A DNA stretch of 64,000 nucleotides from Palsa-504 sp963789225 (lineage in GTDB: Bacteria > Actinomycetota > Actinomycetes > Streptosporangiales > Streptosporangiaceae), in contig CAWBKD010000022.1 in NCBI GenBank assembly GCA_963789225.1, forward strand, positions 301,831-365,830, in the 5' to 3' direction. Shown one piece after another: positions 18,970-27,240 of this stretch (position 1 is its first letter; each line of letters starts with the position of its first letter). The position numbers and the translations under genes were made by a program. The notes beneath the pieces were generated by a model. The model made no database searches. It worked only from the letters and a program-made list of their open reading frames with translations, and was not told the origin of the DNA.

Positions 18970-19638
18970 GTACGGGCCCGATTCGTTGCCTTACGGTCTT
19001 GGTCGTCGTCACCGGCTGGTCGCCAGGCCGGTGCTGAAACGGTACCGCGGGCGGGGCGACGAATGCCAGGTAGCTGATGCACGAGAATCTGCACAGCGGG
19101 TTACAGAAAGTCGAATCCTGCGAAGCCGGGCGTCTTGGTCAGCTACCGATGCCATCCTTTCCCGGCCATTAGTAAATGCGCTCAGGTAAACGGTTAGGAA
19201 GATGCCGGCACGAGCCTCATTCGCTGCATTTCAGGCTCGCGCCAAATGCCATTACACCTGATCGCGATGACAATGCTTACATGGCAGCTGATCTACGTCA
19301 AGTGCCTATCCATGACCAGGCACTTTCCTTGCCGGATAATTACCTCACGAAGCTGGCCGCCTGGAGCCGATCGGATTTTCGCAATTAATTCGCACGCCCG
19401 GTTCCGCGGGGCCCGGTACGGCCGGGGCGCGGCTCGCGGGTCCCTGCTGCGGCCGCCAGCCCAGCCGGGCGCCGGGCGCCCGCCCGGCCGCATGGCCGCC
19501 GGCCTGGTTGTGTCGAGACCGTATTCGCGGAGCCCTCGCATTCTGGCGCGGGGACGTCGATGATGGGATGCGGCGCCTGGCGACGGCACAGGAGGGAATG
19601 ATCGTGGTTTCCCGGAATCCCGCGAGGGAGCGAGCCTG
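18970..19638. promoter_or_regulatory. Divergent intergenic region of the biosynthetic cluster
   Basis: 669 bp without a convincing gene between the minus-strand ligase and the plus-strand MFS gene. Composition from about 19080 to 19390 is visibly less GC-rich than the neighbours. It presumably carries promoters for both arms, but I cannot assign -35/-10 boxes or operators. A GTG start with GGGAG upstream marks the right border. Confidence 0.5.
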
Positions 19639-21009
19639 GTGACCACGCGATCTGCCAACCGCCGGGCCAAGTCCGGGCCGCGCGACGACGCCGGCATCCT
19701 CATTACCTTCAGGGAATCGCCGCTGCCCGTGAAGGCGATGCTGCTCGGCATCTTCGTCAACAGGCTCGGCACCTTCATCCAGACCTTCCTGGTCCTGTTC
19801 CTGACCAACCGCGGCATCACCGAGGTCCAGGCTGGCATCGCGTTGAGTGCGTACGGCGCCGGCGCGGTCCTCGGCGTCCTCGTGGGCGGATCACTGTCAG
19901 ACCGCCTAGGCCCGCGCCGGGCGATCCTGATCAGCATGGTCGGTTCGGCGGTCGGCGTGATCGGCGTCCTCTACGTCCGCGACTATCCGGCACTGCTGGC
20001 GGTCGTGGCCGCGCTCGGGGCGATCACGGTCGTGTACCGGCCCGCCGCTGTGACCCTGCTCTCCGAGCTCACCCCCGGGCACAGGCAAGTAATGATCATG
20101 GCCCTGTACCGGATGGCCCTCAACGCGGGCTCGATCGCGGGACCGCTCATCGGGGCCGCGCTCATTTCCGTCTCCTACAACCTGCTGTTCTGGTCCGACG
20201 CGGTGGCTGCACTCAGTTATGCCGTCATCGCCGCAGTGACGTTCCCGCGGCGCGCCGTGGCCGCGCCATCGAAGGCTGACGGCGACGATGACACGGAGGC
20301 CGAGGCCGCGGGACCGGGGCACACGGAGGCCGGGGCCGCGGGACCGGGGCACACGGAGGCCGGGGCCGCGCGACCGGGGCAGGCGGCGGCCGAGGCCGCG
20401 CCACCGGTCCAGGCCCAGGGCAGGCGAGGCTTCCTGGCCGTCCTGGCCGATGGCCGCTACGTCCTATACCTGAGCGCCGTGCTGATCAATGCGGTGGTCT
20501 ACCTGCAGTACGTGTCGGTGCTGCCGCTGGCGATGCGGGCCGCGGGGCTGGCCACCATCTGGTACGCGGCGATGATCGCCCTGAACGGCGGCGTGGTGGT
20601 CGGCTGCGAGCTGCTGATGACCAAGCTGACCCAGCGATGGCCACCCAGGGTGGTGGTGATGCTCGGCTTCGCCCTGCTCGGTTCGGGCTTGGCCATCTAT
20701 TCCATACCCCTGGGCGTATCCATGTTCGTGACGGGGACCCTCATCTGGACGCTCGCGGAGATCGTGGCCGGGCCGACCGTGTTCGCCTACCCGGCGCTAG
20801 CCGCACCCAGTCAGCTCAAGGGGCGCTACCTGGGTGCCATGCAGGCGATGTTCTCGCTGGGATCGGCGATCGGGCCGGCGGCCGGGGTGGCGGTCTGGAA
20901 TGTGGCGGGACGGGCGATCTGGTGGTGGTACGCGGGAGCGTGCATTGTGGGTATGGTCTGCGCCCGGGCCGGGATGCGTCCGATCCGGCCGCCCAGCCGG
21001 GCAACGTAG
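19639..21009 (+). CDS. MFS transporter, 12 TM, probable metabolite exporter
   Basis: A 456-residue major facilitator with two six-helix halves. The N-half shows the MFS motif A-like 'GGSLSDRLGPRRAILI' after TM2. The cytoplasmic loop between the halves (about residues 205-260) carries a Gly/Ala/Pro-rich 10-residue repeat (GPGHTEAGAA). It is the first gene of the plus-strand arm of the cluster, followed after 25 bp by an NTF2-like gene, so export of or self-protection against the cluster product is likely. The substrate is not determinable. Confidence 0.85.
   Translation: MTTRSANRRAKSGPRDDAGILITFRESPLPVKAMLLGIFVNRLGTFIQTFLVLFLTNRGITEVQAGIALSAYGAGAVLGVLVGGSLSDRLGPRRAILISMVGSAVGVIGVLYVRDYPALLAVVAALGAITVVYRPAAVTLLSELTPGHRQVMIMALYRMALNAGSIAGPLIGAALISVSYNLLFWSDAVAALSYAVIAAVTFPRRAVAAPSKADGDDDTEAEAAGPGHTEAGAAGPGHTEAGAARPGQAAAEAAPPVQAQGRRGFLAVLADGRYVLYLSAVLINAVVYLQYVSVLPLAMRAAGLATIWYAAMIALNGGVVVGCELLMTKLTQRWPPRVVVMLGFALLGSGLAIYSIPLGVSMFVTGTLIWTLAEIVAGPTVFAYPALAAPSQLKGRYLGAMQAMFSLGSAIGPAAGVAVWNVAGRAIWWWYAGACIVGMVCARAGMRPIRPPSRAT
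20291..20400 (+). repeat. 30-bp tandem repeat inside the MFS gene
   Basis: Three 30-bp units start at 20291, 20321 and 20351 and differ by only one or two bases; a degenerate fourth occupies 20381-20400. The period is a multiple of three, so each unit adds ten residues to the central loop of the transporter without shifting the frame. Confidence 0.9.
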
Positions 21010-21034
21010 TTCACCGTGCGATCTGGGAGCCGCC

Positions 21035-21379
21035 GTGGATGACACCAAGGAACTGACGGAACTGAATCTGCACTTCATCGAGTCCTGCCGCCAGGGATCG
21101 TGGGAGATGCTCAGGCAGATCCTCTCGCCTTCTTTTTCCTACCTCGATGGCCGCACCGGGGAGGTGTGGGACCGTCGGCGCTACATCGAGGACCTGGAAG
21201 GCGGCCCGGCGCCGGACCTGGACATTGACCAGGTGGCCATCCACGTGGACGGTGATACCGCGGTTGTATCGGCGCGGAGCTTTACCCGGCCGGGCCGCTA
21301 CAGCCGGTACCTCGACACCTATGAGCGGCGTGCGGAGGGCTGGCGTTGCGTGCACGCGTGCGTATGGCCACTGCCGTGA
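21035..21379 (+). CDS. NTF2-like (SnoaL/DUF4440-type) small protein
   Basis: A 114-residue protein with the NTF2-like pattern: N-terminal helix 'TKELTELNLHFIESCRQGSWEMLRQIL', 'SPSFSYLDGRTGEVWDRRRYIEDLEG', then antiparallel strands ending 'TYERRAEGWRCVHACVWPLP'. Family members act as cyclases, isomerases or binding proteins, or are catalytically silent. I chose the GTG at 21035, with GGGAG about 6 nt upstream. It sits between the MFS and cupin genes, so it may shape or bind a pathway intermediate. The function is unknown. Confidence 0.65.
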   Translation: MDDTKELTELNLHFIESCRQGSWEMLRQILSPSFSYLDGRTGEVWDRRRYIEDLEGGPAPDLDIDQVAIHVDGDTAVVSARSFTRPGRYSRYLDTYERRAEGWRCVHACVWPLP

Positions 21380-21614
21380 CGCGAATGGGCCTCAGCCGGC
21401 ACTATGGCGTAACCAGCCAAACCGACATATCCTGGCCCAGAAGTCTTATTCGTGCAGACTGGGAGCAGATCCTGCGACTCAACCGGCTCCGGCCGCGACC
21501 TGCGGTGAGGCGTCCTGGTTTGTGGTCGTCGTGGCTCACTTTCCCGCTTGGCTATCGGCGAGCTGACGGGATGCCAATTGTCTGTCTGCGGCGCCACGCG
21601 CTCTGGAGGTCATT

Positions 21615-21986
21615 ATGCGCCACTTTGTGTGCGGTGTCGCCGAGTCGAACGCTGTGGGCCAGGTCGATGTCGCCCGCTGGGAACAGTACTCTCTGGGGAA
21701 TGCGTTGCCATTCCAGGCAATGTGGTACAGCATGCGGCCCGGCATAACGAGTTCGCAGGACTGTCATCCAGAAGTCGAACTCTCCATTGTGCTCACCGGC
21801 ACGGCCTCCGTCGAGGTGGGCGGAGAGATCACCGAGGTCACGGCCGGTTCGGCCTTCCTGCTGGGCAGCGAGGAGCCCCACGTCATCCACAACCGGTCAG
21901 CCGGGGAAGAACTACTGGTTTTCAGCGCGTACTGGATGCCTAGCGCCAACGGCGCCGGCGAGCCGGCCGCAGAGGCTGCCCAGTGA
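21615..21986 (+). CDS. Single-domain cupin, candidate N-N bond-forming subunit
   Basis: A 123-residue cupin. Motif 1 is 'DCHPEVELSIVLTGTASVEV' with His51 and Glu55, and motif 2 is 'GSEEPHVIHN' with His89 and His92; these can form a metal site. The ATG at 21615 follows a GGAGG. In the s56-p1 and triacsin pathways a zinc cupin domain fused to a MetRS-like domain rearranges an amino acid ester of N-hydroxylysine to a hydrazine. Here a free cupin lies 237 bp upstream of the N-monooxygenase, and a separate MetRS-like gene lies 5.3 kb away. The hydrazine role is inferred from that combination; a generic cupin is the alternative. Confidence 0.78.
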   Translation: MRHFVCGVAESNAVGQVDVARWEQYSLGNALPFQAMWYSMRPGITSSQDCHPEVELSIVLTGTASVEVGGEITEVTAGSAFLLGSEEPHVIHNRSAGEELLVFSAYWMPSANGAGEPAAEAAQ

Positions 21987-22223
21987 CGGACGGGCCGACG
22001 CTTCCGCCTGCCCGCGCGGAGGCTGAGCTCCAGCGCGCTGAACGGGCGCCACCGCTGCGCGGGCTCGGCTCTCATTGGCCGTCCGCCGCCTGCTGGCGGC
22101 ATCGACGCCGGGGCCGGTTCCGTGGCCCCTCGCCGCGCTGACCGGACGGGAGCTACGGCTGACGTCTGACGGCGACTAATTCGCGCAAGTACCTGTAACG
22201 GCCGGGACGCAGGGAAGGCAGTC

Positions 22224-23510
22224 ATGAGCGACGACGAGACGCCAGCATCCGAGATTCCCTCCTACTATGCGGTGGGGATCGGAGCCGGGCCAGCCAACCT
22301 CAGCCTGGCGGCCCTGTTCAGATCGGCCACCACCGAACGGTTCGCGCTGTTCGAACGCCAGCCTAGGCCTTCCTGGCATGACCAGCTCCTGCACCCGGGC
22401 GTGCGGATGCAGACGTCGTGGCTCAAGGACCTGGTCTCGCTGGTCGATCCACGCCACGAATTGACGTTCCTCAACTACCTGGTCACCACGGGCCGCATGT
22501 TCGCCCTGCTCAACTCCCAGTTCGACGTGATTCCCCGGCTGGAGTACGTGCGGTACCTGGCGTGGGCGGCGGGCAAGCTGCCGAACATCTTCTACAACAC
22601 GGAGGTGGACCAGATCTCGCTCGGCGAGGGCGGTTTCACGGTGTTCTCCGGGGGCCGGAAGCTGGCCAGGTGCGACCACCTGGTGATCGGGATGGGTACC
22701 GCCCCGGTGATCCCGCCGGAGCTGGCCGGGCTGCCTGCCGACCGTGCTTTCATCGCCGACGAACTGACAGGAAACCTCGAAGTCATGGCCGCTGACCTGG
22801 ATGCGCCGGTCGCCGTGGTCGGTGGCGGGCAGACCGGCATTGAGGCGGCCATGAAGCTGCTCCAGCGCGGATTCACTGACGTCAAATGGCTCGGCCGACG
22901 GCTCTGGTTCGACACGATAGACGACTCGCCATGTGCCAACGACGTGTACCGACCCGCCCACATGATGGCGCTGCAGCGGATCTCGCTGCCGGTCCGGCGG
23001 CAGGTGATCACTCGGCTGAACCCCACGGGTGACGCCCTTACCCCGGGCGCGATGCGCGTGCTCTACCAGGCCAACTACGACCGCATGCTGGTGCTCGACC
23101 GGTTCCCCGTGACCCTGTACCCCGGCCGGGAGGTGGTCGCCAGCGCGGTGCACGACGACGAGATCGTACTGACGTGCCGGACTCCGGGACAAAGCCAGGT
23201 GTACCGGGCCAGGTACGTGGTGATCGCTACCGGCCGGGAGAACGTGCCGGTGCCCTTCGACCCGGAGCTGCGTGAGCGGGTGGAAGTGGCCGAGGACGGC
23301 GAACTGGTGGTGGAGCCCGACTTCTCGGTGCGCTGGAAGGGCATGAACGGCCACCAGATCTACGCGCTGAACCGCGCGCGAATGACCCATGGCCTCACCG
23401 ATGCGAACGTCACCCTGCTGCCGGTGCGGGCCGCCATCGTCCTCAACTCGATGTTCCAGCGCGAGATATTCCCGATCCGCGACGAACTGGGCGCGGTCGA
23501 CTGGGGCTGA
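22224..23510 (+). CDS. L-lysine/L-ornithine N-monooxygenase
   Basis: A 428-residue flavin N-monooxygenase of the IucD/PvdA/SidA family, which hydroxylates the side-chain amine of lysine or ornithine with FAD, NADPH and O2. Seen: FAD site 'GIGAGPANLSLA' near residue 18, the family block 'WHDQLLHPGVRMQTSWLKDLV', NADPH site 'VAVVGGGQTGIEAA' near residue 196, 'VIATGRENVPVPF' in place of the usual ATGY, and C-terminal 'HGLTDANVTLLPVRAA'. No siderophore synthetase is nearby; cupin, MetRS-like and DAO genes are, so the hydroxylamine probably serves N-N bond formation. A ligase gene follows after 7 bp. Confidence 0.88.
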   Translation: MSDDETPASEIPSYYAVGIGAGPANLSLAALFRSATTERFALFERQPRPSWHDQLLHPGVRMQTSWLKDLVSLVDPRHELTFLNYLVTTGRMFALLNSQFDVIPRLEYVRYLAWAAGKLPNIFYNTEVDQISLGEGGFTVFSGGRKLARCDHLVIGMGTAPVIPPELAGLPADRAFIADELTGNLEVMAADLDAPVAVVGGGQTGIEAAMKLLQRGFTDVKWLGRRLWFDTIDDSPCANDVYRPAHMMALQRISLPVRRQVITRLNPTGDALTPGAMRVLYQANYDRMLVLDRFPVTLYPGREVVASAVHDDEIVLTCRTPGQSQVYRARYVVIATGRENVPVPFDPELRERVEVAEDGELVVEPDFSVRWKGMNGHQIYALNRARMTHGLTDANVTLLPVRAAIVLNSMFQREIFPIRDELGAVDWG

Positions 23511-23517
23511 GCCGGCC

Positions 23518-24807
23518 ATGACATCAAGCGCCACTGCGCCACTGCCGCCCGCGGACGAGCAGCGTCCGCTGTTGCTCGTGCTCGGGACCGGGAGCCGGAA
23601 CTACCGCGAATACCTCCTGGCTTCCATCAGCACCCGATACCGGATACACCTGCTGCTCGGCGCGGAGCCCACCTGGGAGCAGGATTACCTCACCGGCTAT
23701 ACCGTGCTCACGCAGATGGGCGAGACGATCGACGCCGCGGAGATGATCGCCGCGGCCCGCGCGCTCGCCGCGGATCGGCGCGTGAGCGGGGTGCTCACCT
23801 GGGACGAGGCCCGAGTTCTGCAAGCCGCTAAGGTGGCGGCCGCCCTCGGGCTGCCCGGCGGAGACCCGCAGATGGCGCTGCGCTGCCGTGACAAGCACCT
23901 CACCCGCGAAGCGCTCGCCGCCGCCGGCCTGGCCCAGCCGCGCTCGGTCCTGGTCTCGACCCCGGAGGCGGCCCTGGACGCCGCGGCCGCCATCGGGTAC
24001 CCGGTGGTGATCAAGCCGCGGGCCATGGCGGCCAGCCTCGGCACCGTGCTGGTCGGCAGCCCAGCCGAGCTGACCGCCCGGTTCCCCTTCGCCCGGGACA
24101 CCACGGTGCCCGGGGCATGGCGCTACGACGCCGGGGTGCTGGTCGAGGAGTACCTGGACGGACCAGAGGTCAGCATCGACTCCGCCGTTCACCGCGGGCG
24201 GGTATGGCCCATGTTCGTGGCGCGCAAGGAGGTCGGCTACCCGCCGTACTTCGAGGAGACCGGTCACCTGGTCAACGCGGCCGACCCGCTGCTCACCGAC
24301 CCGGACGCACTGCGCTACCTGCAGGACACGCATACCGCGCTCGGGTTCACCGACGGAATTACGCATACCGAGGTCAAGCTGACCCAAGCTGGCCCGAAAC
24401 TGATCGAGGTCAACGCTCGCCTGGGCGGCGACATGATCCCCTACCTCGGCCTTCGCGCCACCGGGATCGATCCGGGGCTGGCCGCCGCCGCGGTGGCCTG
24501 CGGGCAGCACCCGCAGATCCGGCCCGACCGCGCCCTGGTGGGCGGGGTGCGTTTCTTCTACGTCGATTCCGACGACACCAGCATCGGGTCGGTCCACTTC
24601 GATGAGACGGGACTGCCCGAGACGCTGGACCTGCTCGTGCCGCTGGTCAAGACTGGGGACGTGGTATCCCCGCCGCCCAAGGGCACCGCGTTCGGCCGGG
24701 TCGCCTACGCCACCGCGCTCGCGGCCACCGAGCAAGACTGCCGTGACGCGCTGGCGGCAGCCCAGGCCGCGCTGAAGGTCACCACGGGCGAGCACGCTGC
24801 CGGATGA
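23518..24807 (+). CDS. ATP-grasp ligase
   Basis: A 429-residue ATP-grasp carboxylate-amine ligase. 'MALRCRDKHLTREALAAAGL' is the typical entry, 'GYPVVIKPRAMAASLGTVLV' carries the ATP-binding Lys, 'VLVEEYLDGPEVSIDSAV' the hinge and adenine contacts, and 'KLIEVNARLGGDMIPYLGL' the Mg-binding Glu/Asn. It resembles the dipeptide-ligase/BacD-type group. It starts 7 bp after the N-monooxygenase and ends 16 bp before a second ATP-grasp gene, so all three are probably one transcript. It likely forms an amide (or hydrazide) in the cluster product; the substrates cannot be read. Confidence 0.85.
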   Translation: MTSSATAPLPPADEQRPLLLVLGTGSRNYREYLLASISTRYRIHLLLGAEPTWEQDYLTGYTVLTQMGETIDAAEMIAAARALAADRRVSGVLTWDEARVLQAAKVAAALGLPGGDPQMALRCRDKHLTREALAAAGLAQPRSVLVSTPEAALDAAAAIGYPVVIKPRAMAASLGTVLVGSPAELTARFPFARDTTVPGAWRYDAGVLVEEYLDGPEVSIDSAVHRGRVWPMFVARKEVGYPPYFEETGHLVNAADPLLTDPDALRYLQDTHTALGFTDGITHTEVKLTQAGPKLIEVNARLGGDMIPYLGLRATGIDPGLAAAAVACGQHPQIRPDRALVGGVRFFYVDSDDTSIGSVHFDETGLPETLDLLVPLVKTGDVVSPPPKGTAFGRVAYATALAATEQDCRDALAAAQAALKVTTGEHAAG

Positions 24808-24823
24808 GGATGGCGAGGAAGTC

Positions 24824-26089
24824 GTGGAACAGTACGCGGTAGTGGTCGACCCGCTCGCGACCGGGCAGGAGTACCCGGCGGCCTTCGCCGAGGCCGGGGT
24901 GGAGACCATCGCGGTGCTTTCTGCCGCCCCGCCTGCCGAGCCCTTCCTGGCGTCATGGCATCCGGAGAACTTCAGGCACATTTGTGCCTTCGACGGCAAC
25001 GTGGCCGAGCTGGCCGCCTCCGTGCTGCGCTATCACCCGATCTGCGTGGTCCCGGGAGCAGATATCGGGGTTGAACTCGCCGATGCCCTGGCCGAGCTAG
25101 TCGTGCCCGGCTCGGGTAACGTCCCGGCCCTGGCGGCGGCCCGGCGCGACAAATGGGCGATGGCGCAGGCGGTGCACGCGGCAGGCATCGCGGACCTGCG
25201 CCAGTTCTGCAGCGATGACCCCGATGAGATCGACCGGTGGCTGGCCGGGACTGGCCTCGCCGGCGGCTGGCTGGTGGTCAAGCCGACCAAGAGCGCAGGC
25301 ACAGACAACGTGCACATCGTGCCCGCGGGATCGGACTGGCGACCGCTCTTCGGACAGATCTACGGCCGGGTCAACAAGATGGGGCTGCGGAACGAGGCGG
25401 TGCTCGTCCAGGAGTTCGCGCCGGGGACCGAATTCCTCATCGACTCCTACTCGGTCGACGGCCGGCACGGACTCGTCGACGTGTGCCGCTACACCAAATC
25501 CCAGCGCGGTGACCGGATCGGCATCTACGACCTCGTTGACTTCCTGGCCCCCGATGATCCGGACGTGCTGACCGTGTGGCCCTACGTCCAGCGGATCCTT
25601 GACGCCGTCGGAATCCGCAACGGCTGCGGGCACAGCGAGGTGATCCTCACCGCCGACGGCCCGCGCTTTCTTGAGGTGGGCGCCCGCCCGGCCGGCGGCG
25701 GCCATCAGATGATCACCATGCTGGCGACGGGCAGCAATCACATCACGCGCACCGTGGCGCACCGGGTTCGCGGCGAATACTCACCAGGCTATGAGCTGGT
25801 CCAGCACGTCTGCTCCGCCGTGATCTCCGCGCCGCGGAGCGGGATCTGGCGCAACGCCGAGATCTTCGCAGAGATCGAATCGCTGCCGACCTACTGGAAG
25901 AAATGGTTCCGCGGCGGCACGGGTGACCTGGTCCCGCAGACCGACGACACCTTTACCTGGCTGGGCTGGGTGGTGCTGGCTTCGCCCGATCAGCGCGCGG
26001 TCGCCGAGGACTACCGGCATATCAAGGAACTGGAGCGGCGGATCGAGATCGACCCCTACGTCGCACCCGAACTCACCCACCGCCGCTAA
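24824..26089 (+). CDS. ATP-grasp ligase
   Basis: A 421-residue ATP-grasp enzyme, divergent from its neighbour. The preATP-grasp part ends 'VPALAAARRDKWAMAQAVHAAGI', followed by 'GGWLVVKPTKSAGTDNVHIV' (ATP Lys), 'VLVQEFAPGTEFLIDSYSV' (hinge), 'GHSEVILTADGPRFLEVGAR' (metal-binding Glu) and 'PAGGGHQ'. The GTG start has GAGGAAG upstream. It is the last gene of the plus-strand arm before a hairpin at 26094-26134. Together with the preceding ligase it could build a tripeptide-like scaffold without an NRPS; the order of coupling is unknown. Confidence 0.85.
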   Translation: MEQYAVVVDPLATGQEYPAAFAEAGVETIAVLSAAPPAEPFLASWHPENFRHICAFDGNVAELAASVLRYHPICVVPGADIGVELADALAELVVPGSGNVPALAAARRDKWAMAQAVHAAGIADLRQFCSDDPDEIDRWLAGTGLAGGWLVVKPTKSAGTDNVHIVPAGSDWRPLFGQIYGRVNKMGLRNEAVLVQEFAPGTEFLIDSYSVDGRHGLVDVCRYTKSQRGDRIGIYDLVDFLAPDDPDVLTVWPYVQRILDAVGIRNGCGHSEVILTADGPRFLEVGARPAGGGHQMITMLATGSNHITRTVAHRVRGEYSPGYELVQHVCSAVISAPRSGIWRNAEIFAEIESLPTYWKKWFRGGTGDLVPQTDDTFTWLGWVVLASPDQRAVAEDYRHIKELERRIEIDPYVAPELTHRR

Positions 26090-26093
26090 GGGC

Positions 26094-26134
26094 GCACGGG
26101 GTGGACCGGGCGGATGAACCGGGCCACCCCGTGC
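26094..26134. terminator. Bidirectional terminator hairpin
   Basis: GCACGGGGTGG (26094-26104) pairs perfectly with CCACCCCGTGC (26124-26134) around a 19-nt loop. It sits between the convergent stop codons of the second ATP-grasp gene and the minus-strand secreted protein gene, where a shared terminator is expected. Confidence 0.75.
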
Positions 26135-26144
26135 TGTCCTGCTG

Positions 26145-27182
26145 CTAGTAGAGGTGCACCGAGATGTGCTCTAGGGGGTACGTGGTCAGGCCCGGGACCG
26201 AGACGGGTGACGGGTTCTGGATCAGGACGTTGAAGCCGCACTCGCCAGTCGCGTTGCCGCCGACCTTATTGGGCCCGCCGTTGCTGTCGCCGTACTCCAC
26301 CGCCGGGTTGTTGCCTGAGCAGACGAGGTTGCCGTAGACGGTGTTGTTGAACACCTCGTTGGCGTCCGTGGTCGCGGTGTTGTCGGTGTCGGTCACGTTG
26401 CCTCGCACCGTGTCGCGGTCGATGCCGTACCAGTCCACGGACGCCCCGGTGATGGTCAGGTTGCCGCCCACCGCGACGTTGGCGTAGTCGAAGTAGGGGG
26501 GCAGCGGGTAGGGTTCCGTGTTGAGCTGGCCCGGGGCAGCAGGGGGACCGCTCGGGATGTACTGGGCGAAGATGCCCTCGGGGTTGCCGGAGGTGCCGCC
26601 ACCGCCGCCGTAGTCGATCACGTTGCCGCGCACCGTCGCGTTATGGACCACCACGCCCAGCGGGTCGTAGGAGATCAGGTTGCCGTCGATGGTCTCGGTC
26701 GCGCTGAGGGTCGGCACGTCGGTGCCGGCAAAGGCATTCGCGTCGTCGTCGCACGGGAAGTCGGCAGTGGTGCCCAAGCTCGGCGGGGAACCCTCAAACC
26801 ACAGCGTCACCATCAGCGGGTAGCAGCCGAGCAGGGCGCTCGCGCCCTGCAGGATCGCCACGTTGCCGTGCACGGTGAGATTCGAGGTACCCGATTGAGT
26901 CCGGTCGTCCTGCCCGAAGTCCGCGACCAGCGACGCGCCGGGCCCGACCATGAGGTTGCCGGACACGTTGACGTTTCCCGCGTCGACGAGGCAGACGCCA
27001 GCGACGTATACGTTGGCGTAATTGCCGGACAGCGTGCCGGGAGCGGTCAGGGTGCCGTTACAGGTGTAGTTGCCGCCGCCGTGCGGCGCGGCTTCGGCTA
27101 TCCCGGGGACCGCGCCCACGATCAGGCCGGCGATCCCGATAATGCCCAGAATGCGCGACGTCGAGCTGAGGTGAAATCTCAT
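26145..27182 (-). CDS. Secreted parallel beta-helix-like protein
   Basis: A 345-residue predicted exported protein. The signal peptide has a hydrophobic core 'ILGIIGIAGLIVGAVPGIAEAA'-like in the first 30 residues with a probable AxA cleavage site. The mature chain repeats short 'V-GNL/GNV' units ('NVNVSGNLMV', 'NLTVHGNVAIL', 'ETIDGNLISY', 'ATVRGNVIDY', 'NVAVGGNLTI', 'DTVRGNVTD', 'NTVYGNLVC'), typical of right-handed beta-helix surface proteins. A few Cys residues may pair. It lies inside the biosynthetic cluster on the minus strand, 58 bp downstream of the MetRS-like gene. No enzymatic motif is seen, and its link to the pathway is unclear. Confidence 0.7.
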   Translation of the reverse strand: MRFHLSSTSRILGIIGIAGLIVGAVPGIAEAAPHGGGNYTCNGTLTAPGTLSGNYANVYVAGVCLVDAGNVNVSGNLMVGPGASLVADFGQDDRTQSGTSNLTVHGNVAILQGASALLGCYPLMVTLWFEGSPPSLGTTADFPCDDDANAFAGTDVPTLSATETIDGNLISYDPLGVVVHNATVRGNVIDYGGGGGTSGNPEGIFAQYIPSGPPAAPGQLNTEPYPLPPYFDYANVAVGGNLTITGASVDWYGIDRDTVRGNVTDTDNTATTDANEVFNNTVYGNLVCSGNNPAVEYGDSNGGPNKVGGNATGECGFNVLIQNPSPVSVPGLTTYPLEHISVHLY

Positions 27183-27240
27183 GAGTCCTCTCTTCTGTGC
27201 AGAAATTAGTGCGGGATTTATCTTTTCTTCGTTGCGGTAA

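Noticed and set aside
16489..19077. An 862-codon plus-strand open frame
   Set aside because: Antisense to the flavoprotein and ATP-grasp-like genes, with shadow-type composition.
19085..19125. A tRNA-like T-arm (AGTCGAATCCTGC followed by a G-rich stretch)
   Set aside because: No acceptor stem, D-arm or anticodon arm could be paired with it.
19176..19388. A 70-codon open frame in the divergent cluster promoter region
   Set aside because: No convincing ribosome-binding site, no family resemblance, and it sits in lower-GC non-coding-like sequence.
22224..23510. Siderophore biosynthesis as the role of the N-monooxygenase
   Set aside because: No acyltransferase, IucA/IucC-type synthetase, NRPS or ferric-siderophore uptake gene is present, whereas all hydrazine-pathway partners are.
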